Assembly (NCBI GenBank): GCA_052246725.1
Contig: JBQQCL010000020.1
Length of the DNA stretch: 64,000 bases
Reading direction: 5' to 3' (one strand)
Source: Pseudalkalibacillus sp052246725
Lineage (GTDB): Bacteria > Bacillota > Bacilli > Bacillales > Fictibacillaceae
The notes beneath the pieces are model-generated. The model made no database searches. It was not told the DNA's origin and saw only the letters and a program-made list of their open reading frames with translations. This document shows, piece by piece, positions 32,352 through 40,751 of the stretch (its first letter is position 1; the number at the start of each line of letters is the position of its first letter). The translations under genes were made by a program, and so were the position numbers.

Positions 32352-33164
32352 CTAATCAAAAAAATTTTTCCTTTTTTCTACTGGATGAAGTGCAGCGAGT
32401 TGTTTCCAACCGCAGCGGTATTTGAATTCAGGTTTATACTTGTTTCCCCATCGCCGCAAAGTATCGTAAATATGCCATTCAAAAACTTCATTGTACAGAT
32501 CCAGCTTTTTCGTAGCATTGAACGGATGTTGACGATAGTTATATAACATCTCGTCGATCCAATGGATTTGGTACCGTTCAATCAGACGAACATCGATTCT
32601 TCTGTCTTCCATGACACGCCCATCCCATGGGTCATCTGTCGGCCAACCTCCAACATTTTTCAATGCATCTGTTCGATAAAACCTTGGAAAAGGGACATCA
32701 TTCGAAAGAAGGAATTCATACTTATCCGAATAAGAGGACCCATCTTTTCGCGGAACTTTTAGACATGTATTTCCTTCCCTGTCTTCATAGACATCTGTCT
32801 TCCTCCCCCATAGAAGGGCAACATCATTCGGTGATTGTTTCATAGCTTTCGTCATTTTTTCAATCGTATCCGGGAAAAACCAATCATCGCTATCAAGTTT
32901 GATGATATAGGGCGTATCGATGACTTGAAGTCCAGCATTTTGCGCATGTGACTGTCCTTTGTTGACTTCATTGCACAACAAGATGACCCTGGGATCTTCA
33001 AGGTATTCTTTTATCCCATCTTTCGCATCATCTGTGGACGCATCATCCACCATTACAATTTTCCAATATTCATACGTTTGTTCGAAAACACTCTTAACCG
33101 CTTCACTCAAGAATCGTTTTCCTGGATTATAAAATGGAATCAAGACGGTTACATCGGCTTCCAT
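32352..33164 (-). CDS. GT2-family glycosyltransferase (SpsA-like), pair member 2
   Basis: 270 residues. VTVLIPFYNPGKRFLSEAVK, VDDASTDD, NKGQSHAQNAGL and LDSDDW (metal site, near 95) are the GT-A features, with EDRRIDVRLIERY in the acceptor half. This arrangement resembles SpsA-type spore-coat glycosyltransferases. It is clearly a tandem duplicate of the gene at 33174-33965 (shared PRFYRTDALKNVGGWPTDDP-type segment). ATG follows ATAGGAGG. It lies 39 bases before glf. Confidence 0.85.
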   Translation of the reverse strand: MEADVTVLIPFYNPGKRFLSEAVKSVFEQTYEYWKIVMVDDASTDDAKDGIKEYLEDPRVILLCNEVNKGQSHAQNAGLQVIDTPYIIKLDSDDWFFPDTIEKMTKAMKQSPNDVALLWGRKTDVYEDREGNTCLKVPRKDGSSYSDKYEFLLSNDVPFPRFYRTDALKNVGGWPTDDPWDGRVMEDRRIDVRLIERYQIHWIDEMLYNYRQHPFNATKKLDLYNEVFEWHIYDTLRRWGNKYKPEFKYRCGWKQLAALHPVEKRKNFFD

Positions 33165-33173
33165 GATAACCTC

Positions 33174-33965
33174 CTATTCTTCTGTCAATTGTAATGACTC
33201 AAGTATCTTCGTTCCGTTTTTCACTTTGAATACCGGTTCAAATGGACTCTTCCAACGCGCTAATGCGTCACGGATGTTCCACTCAATCATCTCATTCATA
33301 ATGTCAAAATTATTAGTCAGGCTGTCAGCATGTTTCCGATAATGATAGAGTACTTCATCAATCCAATGGATCGTATAATGCTCAATCAGCCTTACATCCA
33401 TTCTTCGATCTTCAAGGTATCTGCCTTCGTACGGGTCATCCGTCGGCCACCCGCCGACCTTACGAAGAGCAGAGGTCCTATAAAACCTTGGATAAGGCAC
33501 ATAGTTTGCTAGTAAGAACGCATACCGGTCATGGAAAGAGTTTCCCCATGTATCTTCATATTTCCCAAGTATTTTTCCTCCGTAATCAAAATGCACGATT
33601 TTATTACCACAAATCAAGGCAACATCATCCGGAACGCTATTCGACTCTTCTAGTAATCTCTCAATCGCGTGATCAAATAGCCAGTCATCACTATCCAGCA
33701 TCAGGATGAATGGCGTTTCAACATGTGAAAGGCCATTATTTTGGGACTTTGATTGGCCGGAATTCTGATCATTTCTAATAAGGGTGACACGGGAATCAAT
33801 TAAGTGATCTTCTATTGATGCCAAGCTTTCATCATCAGAGGCATCATCCACAATGATGTGCCTCCAATTTGTATAGGATTGTTTACGTACGCTATCTACA
33901 GCGATTCTCAGATAATCTCCGGGGTTATAAGAAGCTGTAAGGACAGTCACTTCACTTTTGTTCAT
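33174..33965 (-). CDS. GT2-family glycosyltransferase (SpsA-like), pair member 1
   Basis: 263 residues. VTVLTASYNPGDYLRIAV, VDDASDDESL, NSGQSKSQNNGL and LDSDDWLFD, then VGGWPTDDPYEGRYLEDRR. ATG at 33965 overlaps the methyltransferase stop by 14 bases, with AAAGGGTG as ribosome site. An in-frame start further upstream would overlap the previous gene by about 140 bases. Donor and acceptor are unknown. Near-identical motif spacing with its neighbour suggests that the two add related sugars one after another. Confidence 0.85.
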   Translation of the reverse strand: MNKSEVTVLTASYNPGDYLRIAVDSVRKQSYTNWRHIIVDDASDDESLASIEDHLIDSRVTLIRNDQNSGQSKSQNNGLSHVETPFILMLDSDDWLFDHAIERLLEESNSVPDDVALICGNKIVHFDYGGKILGKYEDTWGNSFHDRYAFLLANYVPYPRFYRTSALRKVGGWPTDDPYEGRYLEDRRMDVRLIEHYTIHWIDEVLYHYRKHADSLTNNFDIMNEMIEWNIRDALARWKSPFEPVFKVKNGTKILESLQLTEE

Positions 33966-34614
33966 CTTCCGCACCCTTTGCTTCAACTGTAGGATTCTTC
34001 TTGGTAATGGCAACTGTATGGATGACTTCATAACGTGGATCATTGAAAGCCAATAAACTTTTTGGTATTTCATGGACAGCTCTTCCCTCAAGGAAGGCTT
34101 GAGCGATTCCTACATTCCCATGACTTACAATTCGTAAATCCCCAGCCGAATCGATTTCTGAAAAACATCTCTGAAGGGCCATTCCTGTAAAACGCCAATA
34201 GTCACCATACTCTTTTGTCTTACAGTTCTGACTGACTCCTGGAAAGGTAACTAGAAGCACCCCACCAGGTTTCAACGTCTTCATCGCGTTTTTCAGTGCT
34301 TCCTTAAAGTCATAAATAATGTGGATGACCTGTGTCAGGATGAAACAGTCAAATTCACCATCAGGTACATTTTCACCTGTTTCGAGATTACCGATGATCG
34401 TCACCCCTGGATATCGATCGATGTCCAGGATATCGACACTATCAATATCTTTTCCAAATAACGAGGCATACCTGTTTTCCCCGATCTCCAGAACTTTACC
34501 TTTAATCACATGCTGATTCTCTTCTAAAAACTTCTCAATATAATAGCGATCGATTGGTTGTCCTCGATCAAACCCAAATTGACGGCTCACTGGTCTTTTC
34601 GAAAAGTCTCTCAT
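33952..34614 (-). CDS. SAM-dependent methyltransferase
   Basis: 220 residues, class I Rossmann methyltransferase. VLEIGENRYASLFG is a slightly modified motif I, DILDIDRYPG motif II, and FDCFILTQVIHII and LKPGGVLLVTFPG are motifs IV and VI. It resembles methyltransferases in glycan clusters that methylate a sugar hydroxyl or finish a chain. The substrate is unknown. ATG at 34614 overlaps the stop of the broken epimerase by 4 bases (ATGA), and the stop overlaps the next glycosyltransferase. A GFDRGQP segment near residue 14 is common in glycan-cluster members. Confidence 0.82.
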   Translation of the reverse strand: MRDFSKRPVSRQFGFDRGQPIDRYYIEKFLEENQHVIKGKVLEIGENRYASLFGKDIDSVDILDIDRYPGVTIIGNLETGENVPDGEFDCFILTQVIHIIYDFKEALKNAMKTLKPGGVLLVTFPGVSQNCKTKEYGDYWRFTGMALQRCFSEIDSAGDLRIVSHGNVGIAQAFLEGRAVHEIPKSLLAFNDPRYEVIHTVAITKKNPTVEAKGAEDEQK

Positions 34615-35548
34615 GTGTCGCCACCCTCCTTGCTTTTTATCGTAATCGTCTGAACCATCTCCTTGATCCCTTCATATAACTGATACTGAGGCCGCCATCC
34701 TAACAATTTTTCAGCCTTTTTATTATCAAGTCTGCTGAATAAAATATCTCCTTGTCTTCTCTGAATATAATCAGGTTCTACTCCAGTTTCGAAATACTGT
34801 GCAATCAGATCGTATAAATGATTGATTGTTGTAGCAGTCATACTGCTTATATTCATTACATCATCAATTTCCTTTTCGATTGCTAATAAATTGGCTCTGG
34901 CCACATCCCTAACATGAATGAAATCCCTTGTTTGCTGACCGTCTCCATAAATCAGTGGGATCGCCGTACCTGAAGTCAGATGTTTTACAAAGATCGGGAT
35001 GACACCCCCTTCATTATCTGAACGTTGACGCGGACCAAAAACGTTAGAATATCTGAAAATCGTGTATGGAAGCTGGAACTGTTCGTGGACCTGCTTGACA
35101 TACATCTCTGAAGCTAATTTTGAAATGCCATAAAAGGAAATCGGACTTAGTGGTGAAACCTCATCAGCAGTTTTCCTTCCAAGATCCCCGTAAACAGCGG
35201 AAGTAGATGCAAATATGAATCTTTTCACATCATAGATACGGCATAACTGCAATAACTTTACCGTACCAAAAGATTGATTTCAGCATCATAAACTGGATTT
35301 TCCATCGACGTCTTTATTTCCACTTGAGCGGCAAGATGGATTACATAATCGGGTTTTTCTTTTTCAAATACCTCTTTCATCTTGGGTGATGCATAATCCA
35401 ACTCATAATAACGGATCGGATAGATAGGTGAACGGTAGTTTCCAGTACACAAGTTATCAACCACCACCATCTCGTAACCTTTGTCGGCAAGTAATTCAGA
35501 AATATGTGAACCGAGGAATCCACATTCACCCGTAATTAATACCTTCAC
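34611..35548 (-). pseudogene. NAD-dependent sugar epimerase/dehydratase, frameshifted
   Basis: Two adjacent reading frames together make one complete extended-SDR protein of about 310 residues. The first part (from GTG at 35548) carries KVLITGECGFLGSH and ends at DAEINLLVR then a stop at 35258. The second carries LLQLCRIYDVKRFIFASTSAVYG and YGISK and runs to 34611. The expected junction INLFGTVKLL is restored by adding a single T in a run of four T near 35262-35275. The break is therefore a one-base deletion, either a real inactivating mutation or a sequencing error in a homopolymer. The rest of the protein is intact. It would supply an epimerised sugar nucleotide to the operon. GTG at 35548 lies 6 bases after GAGGG. 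Confidence 0.8.
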
Positions 35549-35577
35549 TGCCATCCCTCTTTTATCGATTGAACTTT

Positions 35578-36273
35578 TTAAAACAGTTGTGCACGTATGA
35601 GATGATATTTTTCGGCGTACCCAACACCTGTTTCCATTCCCCTTTTCGCAGCCCACCTCTTGATATTCTCTGGGGAAATCAAGTGGTCCGCCGTTCTGAT
35701 TTGCGATTGATGTTTACAGAATGCTTCCACTTTTCGATCAATAGAATCGGTAATATCAAGATAAAGTTCACCCACATCATTGACTTTCGGGTATTGCCAG
35801 ACGATCATAGGGTATTCATACATCGCGATCAGCTTCGGACTTCGTTTCGGAACAGGTCTTAGACTGGCCATCGAGGCTTGAAACAAGACTTGGTGGTCCT
35901 GGTGATAGCTCGGGTATGGAATGAATACTATCGTCGGTTCCATCTTTCTGAGAACCCGATCCAATTTGGACACAATCTGATTCATCGGGATCGTATCCAT
36001 TGCACTTTCTTTGTCCTCAAAAAGGATTTCATAATCCTCGCAGCCTAAATGTGCGAGTGCTTCTTTCAATTCCATCTTTCTGGTTTCAGAATGAATGACG
36101 CCATCGTCCTTATGTTGGAAGTGGATATCTCCAACTGAGCCGATGAGCACTTTTACTTCATTATCGTATTTCCTTGCTTTATCAATGAGCCCCCCACATC
36201 CCAGCACCTCATCATCAGCGTGTGGAGCAATCACTAATATCCGTTCATTTCCATTACGAATCACTATTCCCAC
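35578..36273 (-). CDS. PIG-L family deacetylase
   Basis: 231 residues. Zinc and catalytic motifs of the LmbE/PIG-L family are visible: PHADDEVLGCGG (residues ~17-28) and YHQDHQ (near 123). These enzymes remove N-acetyl groups from GlcNAc-type substrates. BshB of bacillithiol synthesis belongs here too, but the context points to glycan modification. A free amine made this way could itself be sulfated (speculative). It is the first gene of the minus-strand unit ending at glf. The unusual N-terminal GIVIRNGNERILVIAP is short and without a signal peptide. Confidence 0.85.
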   Translation of the reverse strand: MGIVIRNGNERILVIAPHADDEVLGCGGLIDKARKYDNEVKVLIGSVGDIHFQHKDDGVIHSETRKMELKEALAHLGCEDYEILFEDKESAMDTIPMNQIVSKLDRVLRKMEPTIVFIPYPSYHQDHQVLFQASMASLRPVPKRSPKLIAMYEYPMIVWQYPKVNDVGELYLDITDSIDRKVEAFCKHQSQIRTADHLISPENIKRWAAKRGMETGVGYAEKYHLIRAQLF

Positions 36274-36347
36274 CCCTCAGACCACGTCGTGTTAATTTAA
36301 TGTATTCCGCAAACAACTATCCGTGTAGGCCTCTCTCTAGTAGAACA

Positions 36348-36382
36348 ATAAAAAAACGCCTAGAATCCTGGTTTCTGGCGTT
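36348..36382 (-). terminator. Terminator-like hairpin distal to fabI
   Basis: On the minus strand AACGCCAGAAA-CCAGGA-TTCTAGGCGTT is followed by TTTTTTATTG. A first terminator closer to fabI (36491-36520) is separated from this one by repeat copy A5, so it may be a backup or the remnant of a lost gene's end. Confidence 0.7.
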
Positions 36383-36396
36383 CTCTTACTATTTCA

Positions 36397-36486
36397 ATAT
36401 AGAAAACTTGGCAAAGCCAAGCCTTTGGCGAAGGTTGAGACATAGTTGCGCTTATATTGAAGAAAGTATTTAATACTTTCTTCAAT
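36397..36486 (+). repeat. Family A repeat, copy 5
   Basis: A 90-bp copy with diverged ends (CAATATAGAAAACTTGG to ACTTTCTTCAATTG). It lies between two terminator hairpins at the right border of the glycan block, mirroring copy A3 at the left border. Confidence 0.82.
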
Positions 36487-36490
36487 TGTT

Positions 36491-36520
36491 AAAAAAACCC
36501 ACTCCTGACAAGGAATGGGT
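36491..36520 (-). terminator. Terminator of fabI
   Basis: On the minus strand ACCCATTCCT-TGTC-AGGAGTGGGT is followed by TTTTTTT. It begins 9 bases after the fabI stop. Confidence 0.88.
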
Positions 36521-36528
36521 CGCTATCA

Positions 36529-37305
36529 TTATCTCGCTAATAGATGGAAACCGCTATCGATATGGAGGATTTCCCCGGTTAGTCCTCGTGATAAGTCGCT
36601 CATCAAGTATAGTGCTGTATCACCGACTTCTTCTGTCGTAGTGGTACGTCGTAATGGCGCTCTCTCTTCAATATCTTTCAAGATGCTGTTGAAGTCGCCT
36701 ACTCCTTTGGCAGCTAGCGTACGGATCGGTCCTGCAGAAATCGCATTGACACGGATACCGTCTTTCCCTAAATCATTGGCAAGGTATTTCACACTTGCAT
36801 CAAGAGAAGCTTTTGCTACACCCATGACATTATAGTTGGAAACGACACGTTCACCACCAAGGTACGTCATCGTAACGATCGAGCCGCCTTCTGTCATTAG
36901 TTCGCGGGCTTCCTTTGCCACTGCTGTCAACGAGTATGAGCTGATATTATGAGCAAGAAGGAACCCGTCTCTTGTCGTGTTCAAGTATTCACCTTTAAGT
37001 TCTTCCACTTTAGCAAATGCAATACAGTGGGCCAACCCATGGATAACGCCAACTTCTTCTTTTATCCGTGCGAACGCGCCTTTGATTTGGTCATCATCCG
37101 TAACATCACAAGGAATGACAAGCGAGTCTTTACGATCAAGCGACTCCGCGAGATCACGCACACCCTTCTCAAAACGTTCCCCAGCATACGTAAATACCAG
37201 TCGTGCTCCAGCATTACTCAATGAACGAGCAATTCCCCAAGCAATACTCCTCTTATTCGCTACTCCCATGATCACATATGTACGGTCTTCTAATGATAAA
37301 TTCAT
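36529..37305 (-). CDS. fabI: Enoyl-[acyl-carrier-protein] reductase (NADH)
   Basis: 258 residues, full length. It reduces trans-2-enoyl-ACP in the last step of each fatty-acid elongation cycle. The cofactor segment GVANKRSIAWGIA lies near residue 15, the Tyr-x6-Lys catalytic pair is in SYNVMGVAKASL (preceded by VSN), and the C-terminal HIDSGFHLL is present. A FapR operator lies upstream, as expected for Bacillus fab genes. In B. subtilis fabI borders the thi genes and the cot crust cluster. Here it directly borders the glycan block, so synteny is kept on one side. Confidence 0.96.
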   Translation of the reverse strand: MNLSLEDRTYVIMGVANKRSIAWGIARSLSNAGARLVFTYAGERFEKGVRDLAESLDRKDSLVIPCDVTDDDQIKGAFARIKEEVGVIHGLAHCIAFAKVEELKGEYLNTTRDGFLLAHNISSYSLTAVAKEARELMTEGGSIVTMTYLGGERVVSNYNVMGVAKASLDASVKYLANDLGKDGIRVNAISAGPIRTLAAKGVGDFNSILKDIEERAPLRRTTTTEEVGDTALYLMSDLSRGLTGEILHIDSGFHLLAR

Positions 37306-37349
37306 GAATGGGCCTCCTTTTACATATTTGAGAAATTTTATTGTTTGTT

Positions 37350-37370
37350 ATTATGACCTAGTCCTAATTA
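37350..37370. promoter_or_regulatory. Probable FapR operator
   Basis: ATTATGACCTAGTCCTAATT is an imperfect palindrome centred on ACCTAGT, very close to the FapR box of B. subtilis fatty-acid genes (consensus TTAGTACCTAGTCTTAATT, from memory). It lies 45 bases upstream of the fabI ATG and just downstream of TATACT (complement of 37372-37377), so binding would block transcription. Malonyl-CoA is expected to relieve repression. Confidence 0.75.
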
Positions 37371-37398
37371 AAGTATAGCAGTCACTAAGAAAAAAGAA

Positions 37399-37460
37399 AA
37401 GTGCCAGCCATCCCTTATCTCACTCATGATGAGATAACAAGGGTGGCTGACACTTTTCTG
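37399..37460 (-). terminator. Terminator of the CPA2 antiporter gene
   Basis: On the minus strand AAAAGTGTCAGCCACCCTTG pairs with the far arm CAAGGG/GGCTGGCACTTTT through a TATCTCA-loop-TGAGATA inner stem. The arms span about 28 bp and a T-rich stretch follows. Confidence 0.85.
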
Positions 37461-37479
37461 AAAGCTTTTCTTTAAGTCT

Positions 37480-39318
37480 TTATGACAACACGTTCCTCAA
37501 TTCTTGGATGCTTTCATTGCTTCCCGTCACAATAAGATGGTCGTGCAATTGCAGTTCGGTATCACCATGTGGCACAATGGATTCATTTCCTCTGAAAATC
37601 CGGATGATAATTGCATTCCCCATAAATGGGAAATTCCGAAGCATCGTTCCAACATACTTCGTGTTTTGGACATTCACTTGATATAAACGATTGTCTTGAC
37701 CAATGATCAGTTTTGCGACATCCGGTGTCTCAATCATCGACCTTAAAATGGTCTTAGCTGATAACAAGGATGAAAATACTTCAATGTTTTTCTCTTTCAG
37801 TTCGGAACTTAATGTTGACGTTTCAATCCTCGTGATAACACGTTCAATTCCACTTTCTTTTGCATAGGAAGCGATTTTTGCGTTGATTGAATCATTTCCT
37901 GTCGTGACGACCAGAACATCCGTGATGAACACATCGTCTTGTAACAACCTTTCAATTTCATAGTCATCCACTTCATTCACTTCAAAATGGGTGCCTACAC
38001 TTTCCTCTAGTTTTTCTTGTTTTGTATGGTATAGGGTCGTATTGAACATATTCTCGTCAAGCTCTAAGGGCAGCCTTAACGTTAATTGATTCGCTCCAAT
38101 GACATTGACCTTTTTTGTCTTAGAAGCCATCTGCTTAAGAGGAAAGACTTTTTTAAACACAATCGGTGTAACGATACACGTTATCACAGCAAGTAAGATC
38201 AGGGCTGAGGACATCTGATTGTCAATGACACCGATCCGCTCTCCGATCTTAGCTGCTGCTACGACTAAGGACAGCGTGGCTGTCAGTATAAAGCCTGAAC
38301 CGATGATTGTATTCCAGTCATACCACTTTTTCAAATAAAGAGCAGGTACCAGCTTGGAAATCAACAGTGCAATGAATAACAAAGGTATCAGAATCACAAT
38401 CCTCGGATCACTGAATAACGCCCACAGATCCAGCTCCACCCCGACCATGACGAAGAAAATAGGGATGAGGAACCCGTAACCGAATGAATCCAACTGGCGG
38501 ACCATTTCACGATTAGGTGCCAGCAAGGATACGAGCACGCCCGCAAGGAATGCCCCGAGGATACTTTCTGCTCCGACCTGTTCTGATAACCCGACGAGAA
38601 GGATGATGAGGGCAAACACCGCTCTCATGCCAATCTGTACAGTTCCTGTTGATAATGTCTCGAAAAAGGTGCTCTGCTTAAAGAATTTACCGATGAAATA
38701 GAGCAGAATCCCTGCACAGAATAACAATAACAAGAGCCACATGTTGCCTCCGCCTTCATATAAGGATACAAAGACAGCTAACAAGATCATCGTCACAAGA
38801 TCGGCAATGACCGTTACGATCAGGATAATTTGACCAATCCCTGATTTCATGATTCCTGTTTCCTTCAATGTCGGAACGACGACCCCTAGAGAGATCGTCG
38901 AAATGACCAAACACATGAAATAGGCGTTGTTTGTAAAGTCCATAAATACTAATAACCATGATAATCCAAAGGAAAGAATCAGAATGAACACGAATACAAT
39001 GGTCGATACGAGAAAACGGTTCGGCTCCAGCTTCCCTGAAGGTAGCGTCACCCTGTTTTTATTATTGGAAAAGACACTGAAATCTATTTCAAGACCACTT
39101 AAGAACATGAGAAATATAAAGCCGAGGCTCGATAAAATGGTGATCCATTCATCTGGCTGGACCAAATTGAAACCTGTTTTCCCGATGATGAGTCCGGCTA
39201 TGATTTCAGCAACAACCACAGGAATGATCGAGAGTCTCAATTTCTTCAATAGAATCGGTGTGAGAAAAGCAGTTACTATGACAACGATGAGTGAAGTGAA
39301 TGATACATGCTCTTCCAT
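37480..39318 (-). CDS. yjbQ: CPA2 family monovalent cation:proton antiporter with RCK domain, YjbQ-like
   Basis: 612 residues. Residues 1-385 contain 12-13 membrane helices of the Kef/CPA2 fold (AEIIAGLIIGKTGF near the start, LSGLEIDFS, AFLAGVLVSLL). Residues ~400-530 are a degenerate TrkA-N (RCK) domain and ~535-612 a TrkA-C domain. The usual Gly-rich nucleotide loop is weak. The family exchanges K+ or Na+ for H+ and is gated by ligands at the RCK ring. B. subtilis YjbQ has the same design and also lies near fabI. The start has only a modest site (AGGAGGAAAGT, 8 bases). Confidence 0.85.
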   Translation of the reverse strand: MEEHVSFTSLIVVIVTAFLTPILLKKLRLSIIPVVVAEIIAGLIIGKTGFNLVQPDEWITILSSLGFIFLMFLSGLEIDFSVFSNNKNRVTLPSGKLEPNRFLVSTIVFVFILILSFGLSWLLVFMDFTNNAYFMCLVISTISLGVVVPTLKETGIMKSGIGQIILIVTVIADLVTMILLAVFVSLYEGGGNMWLLLLLFCAGILLYFIGKFFKQSTFFETLSTGTVQIGMRAVFALIILLVGLSEQVGAESILGAFLAGVLVSLLAPNREMVRQLDSFGYGFLIPIFFVMVGVELDLWALFSDPRIVILIPLLFIALLISKLVPALYLKKWYDWNTIIGSGFILTATLSLVVAAAKIGERIGVIDNQMSSALILLAVITCIVTPIVFKKVFPLKQMASKTKKVNVIGANQLTLRLPLELDENMFNTTLYHTKQEKLEESVGTHFEVNEVDDYEIERLLQDDVFITDVLVVTTGNDSINAKIASYAKESGIERVITRIETSTLSSELKEKNIEVFSSLLSAKTILRSMIETPDVAKLIIGQDNRLYQVNVQNTKYVGTMLRNFPFMGNAIIIRIFRGNESIVPHGDTELQLHDHLIVTGSNESIQELRNVLS

Positions 39319-39336
39319 ACTTTCCTCCTGTTTCGT

Positions 39337-40689
39337 TTACGTAAAATAATTGATGAATGTCGTAGCAAGGCCGAAATAGATCAACACGCTGATGATATCA
39401 TTGATCGTAGTAATAAAAGGACCTGAAGCTACTGCGGGATCTATTTTCATTTTATGCATAAGTAAAGGGATCAAAGCTCCCGCTAAGGTAGCGACAATCA
39501 AGGTGAGCAAAATCGATGCACCAACCAATAATCCTAAGTAGATGGAATCCTGCCATAAATAGACGATGATTGTGATGACCAACCCGCAGGAAGCACCAGT
39601 GATCACTCCTGTCCCTGCTTCCCTTAAAATGAGACTTCTCACATCCTGTTTATCTGTATCCCCGGTTGCGATTCCCCTTACAGCTACCGCTAACGCCTGG
39701 GTACCTGTGTTTCCTGCCATTCCAGCAATCAATGGAATGAATACGGCCAAAATAGCAACCTGATTCAATGTTTCTTCAAACTGGCCGATCAAGCTTGCCG
39801 TGATGGTGCCAAGGAATAATAAGATAATCAGCCATGGAAGTCTTCTTTTAGCTGCTTGCATCGGACTCCTGTCGGTGGAATCCATATCGGAAACCGCGGC
39901 TAATTTCGAGTAGTCCTCAGATGCTTCTTCATCAATGACATCGACAATATCATCGACCGTGATGATTCCAAGGAGATGATTTTGGAAATCGACAACAGGT
40001 AAGGCAAGGAAGTCATAATCCTTCATCATCCGTGCCGCTTCTTCCTGATCTTCTCCTACAGAAATCGCAACGACTCTTTCGTTCATGACCTCATTTACGG
40101 GTGTATTTTCTTCAGCGATGATCAAGTCTCTTAAGGATATGACACCGACCAGCTTTTTATTTTCATCCACCACAAACACATAATAGATTGTTTCCGCATC
40201 CGGCGCTTCCTTCCTAAGGATCTCCATCGCCTGTGTCACCGTCTGATTCGCCCGGATCGCCACGAATTCCGTGGTCATGATACTTCCGGCCGTTTTTTCT
40301 TCATAATGGAGAAGCTCTTTAATTTCCTGAGCAGCTTCGTTATCCATGATCGTCAAATAACTAGCCAACTGCTCAGCTTCTAAATCATTCAATACGTCGA
40401 CGGCATCATCGGCGTACATATCCCCAAGCATTTTTGCTGCATAGAAAGGCTCCATTTCAAACAAATAGCCTTTTGTATCTTCAAGGTCGATTTTCTCAAA
40501 AATATCTGCCATTTCTTCAGGGGAAAGATACCCATAAAGACGCATTCTTTCCTCTTCTTCCAAAACGGAGAAAAGACGTGTTTGATCATAAGGGTGCATC
40601 TCTAAGAAATTTTCTCTGAACAAATCGATATCATCGTTTTTCAACGCATCGATTACAGATTGGAATTCATAGTATTCTTCTTGTTCCAT
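39337..40689 (-). CDS. mgtE: MgtE magnesium transporter
   Basis: 450 residues. N domain (about 1-130) with the Leu/Glu-rich superhelix, two CBS domains (about 135-255; SIMTTEFVAIRANQTV and NEVMNERVVAISV), a plug helix, then five membrane helices with TGTQALAVAVRG, the pore signature. It imports Mg2+ and closes at high intracellular Mg2+ through the CBS domains. It ends 18 bases upstream of the antiporter start. The upstream region is short and taken over by repeat copies, and I see no M-box there. ATG at 40689, after GAGAGGGGGCC. Confidence 0.95.
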   Translation of the reverse strand: MEQEEYYEFQSVIDALKNDDIDLFRENFLEMHPYDQTRLFSVLEEEERMRLYGYLSPEEMADIFEKIDLEDTKGYLFEMEPFYAAKMLGDMYADDAVDVLNDLEAEQLASYLTIMDNEAAQEIKELLHYEEKTAGSIMTTEFVAIRANQTVTQAMEILRKEAPDAETIYYVFVVDENKKLVGVISLRDLIIAEENTPVNEVMNERVVAISVGEDQEEAARMMKDYDFLALPVVDFQNHLLGIITVDDIVDVIDEEASEDYSKLAAVSDMDSTDRSPMQAAKRRLPWLIILLFLGTITASLIGQFEETLNQVAILAVFIPLIAGMAGNTGTQALAVAVRGIATGDTDKQDVRSLILREAGTGVITGASCGLVITIIVYLWQDSIYLGLLVGASILLTLIVATLAGALIPLLMHKMKIDPAVASGPFITTINDIISVLIYFGLATTFINYFT

Positions 40690-40751
40690 AGTTGTTGGCC
40701 CCCTCTCATCCAGGGTTCTTTATTTGTTTGGATTATGACTGTTTTCGCAAA

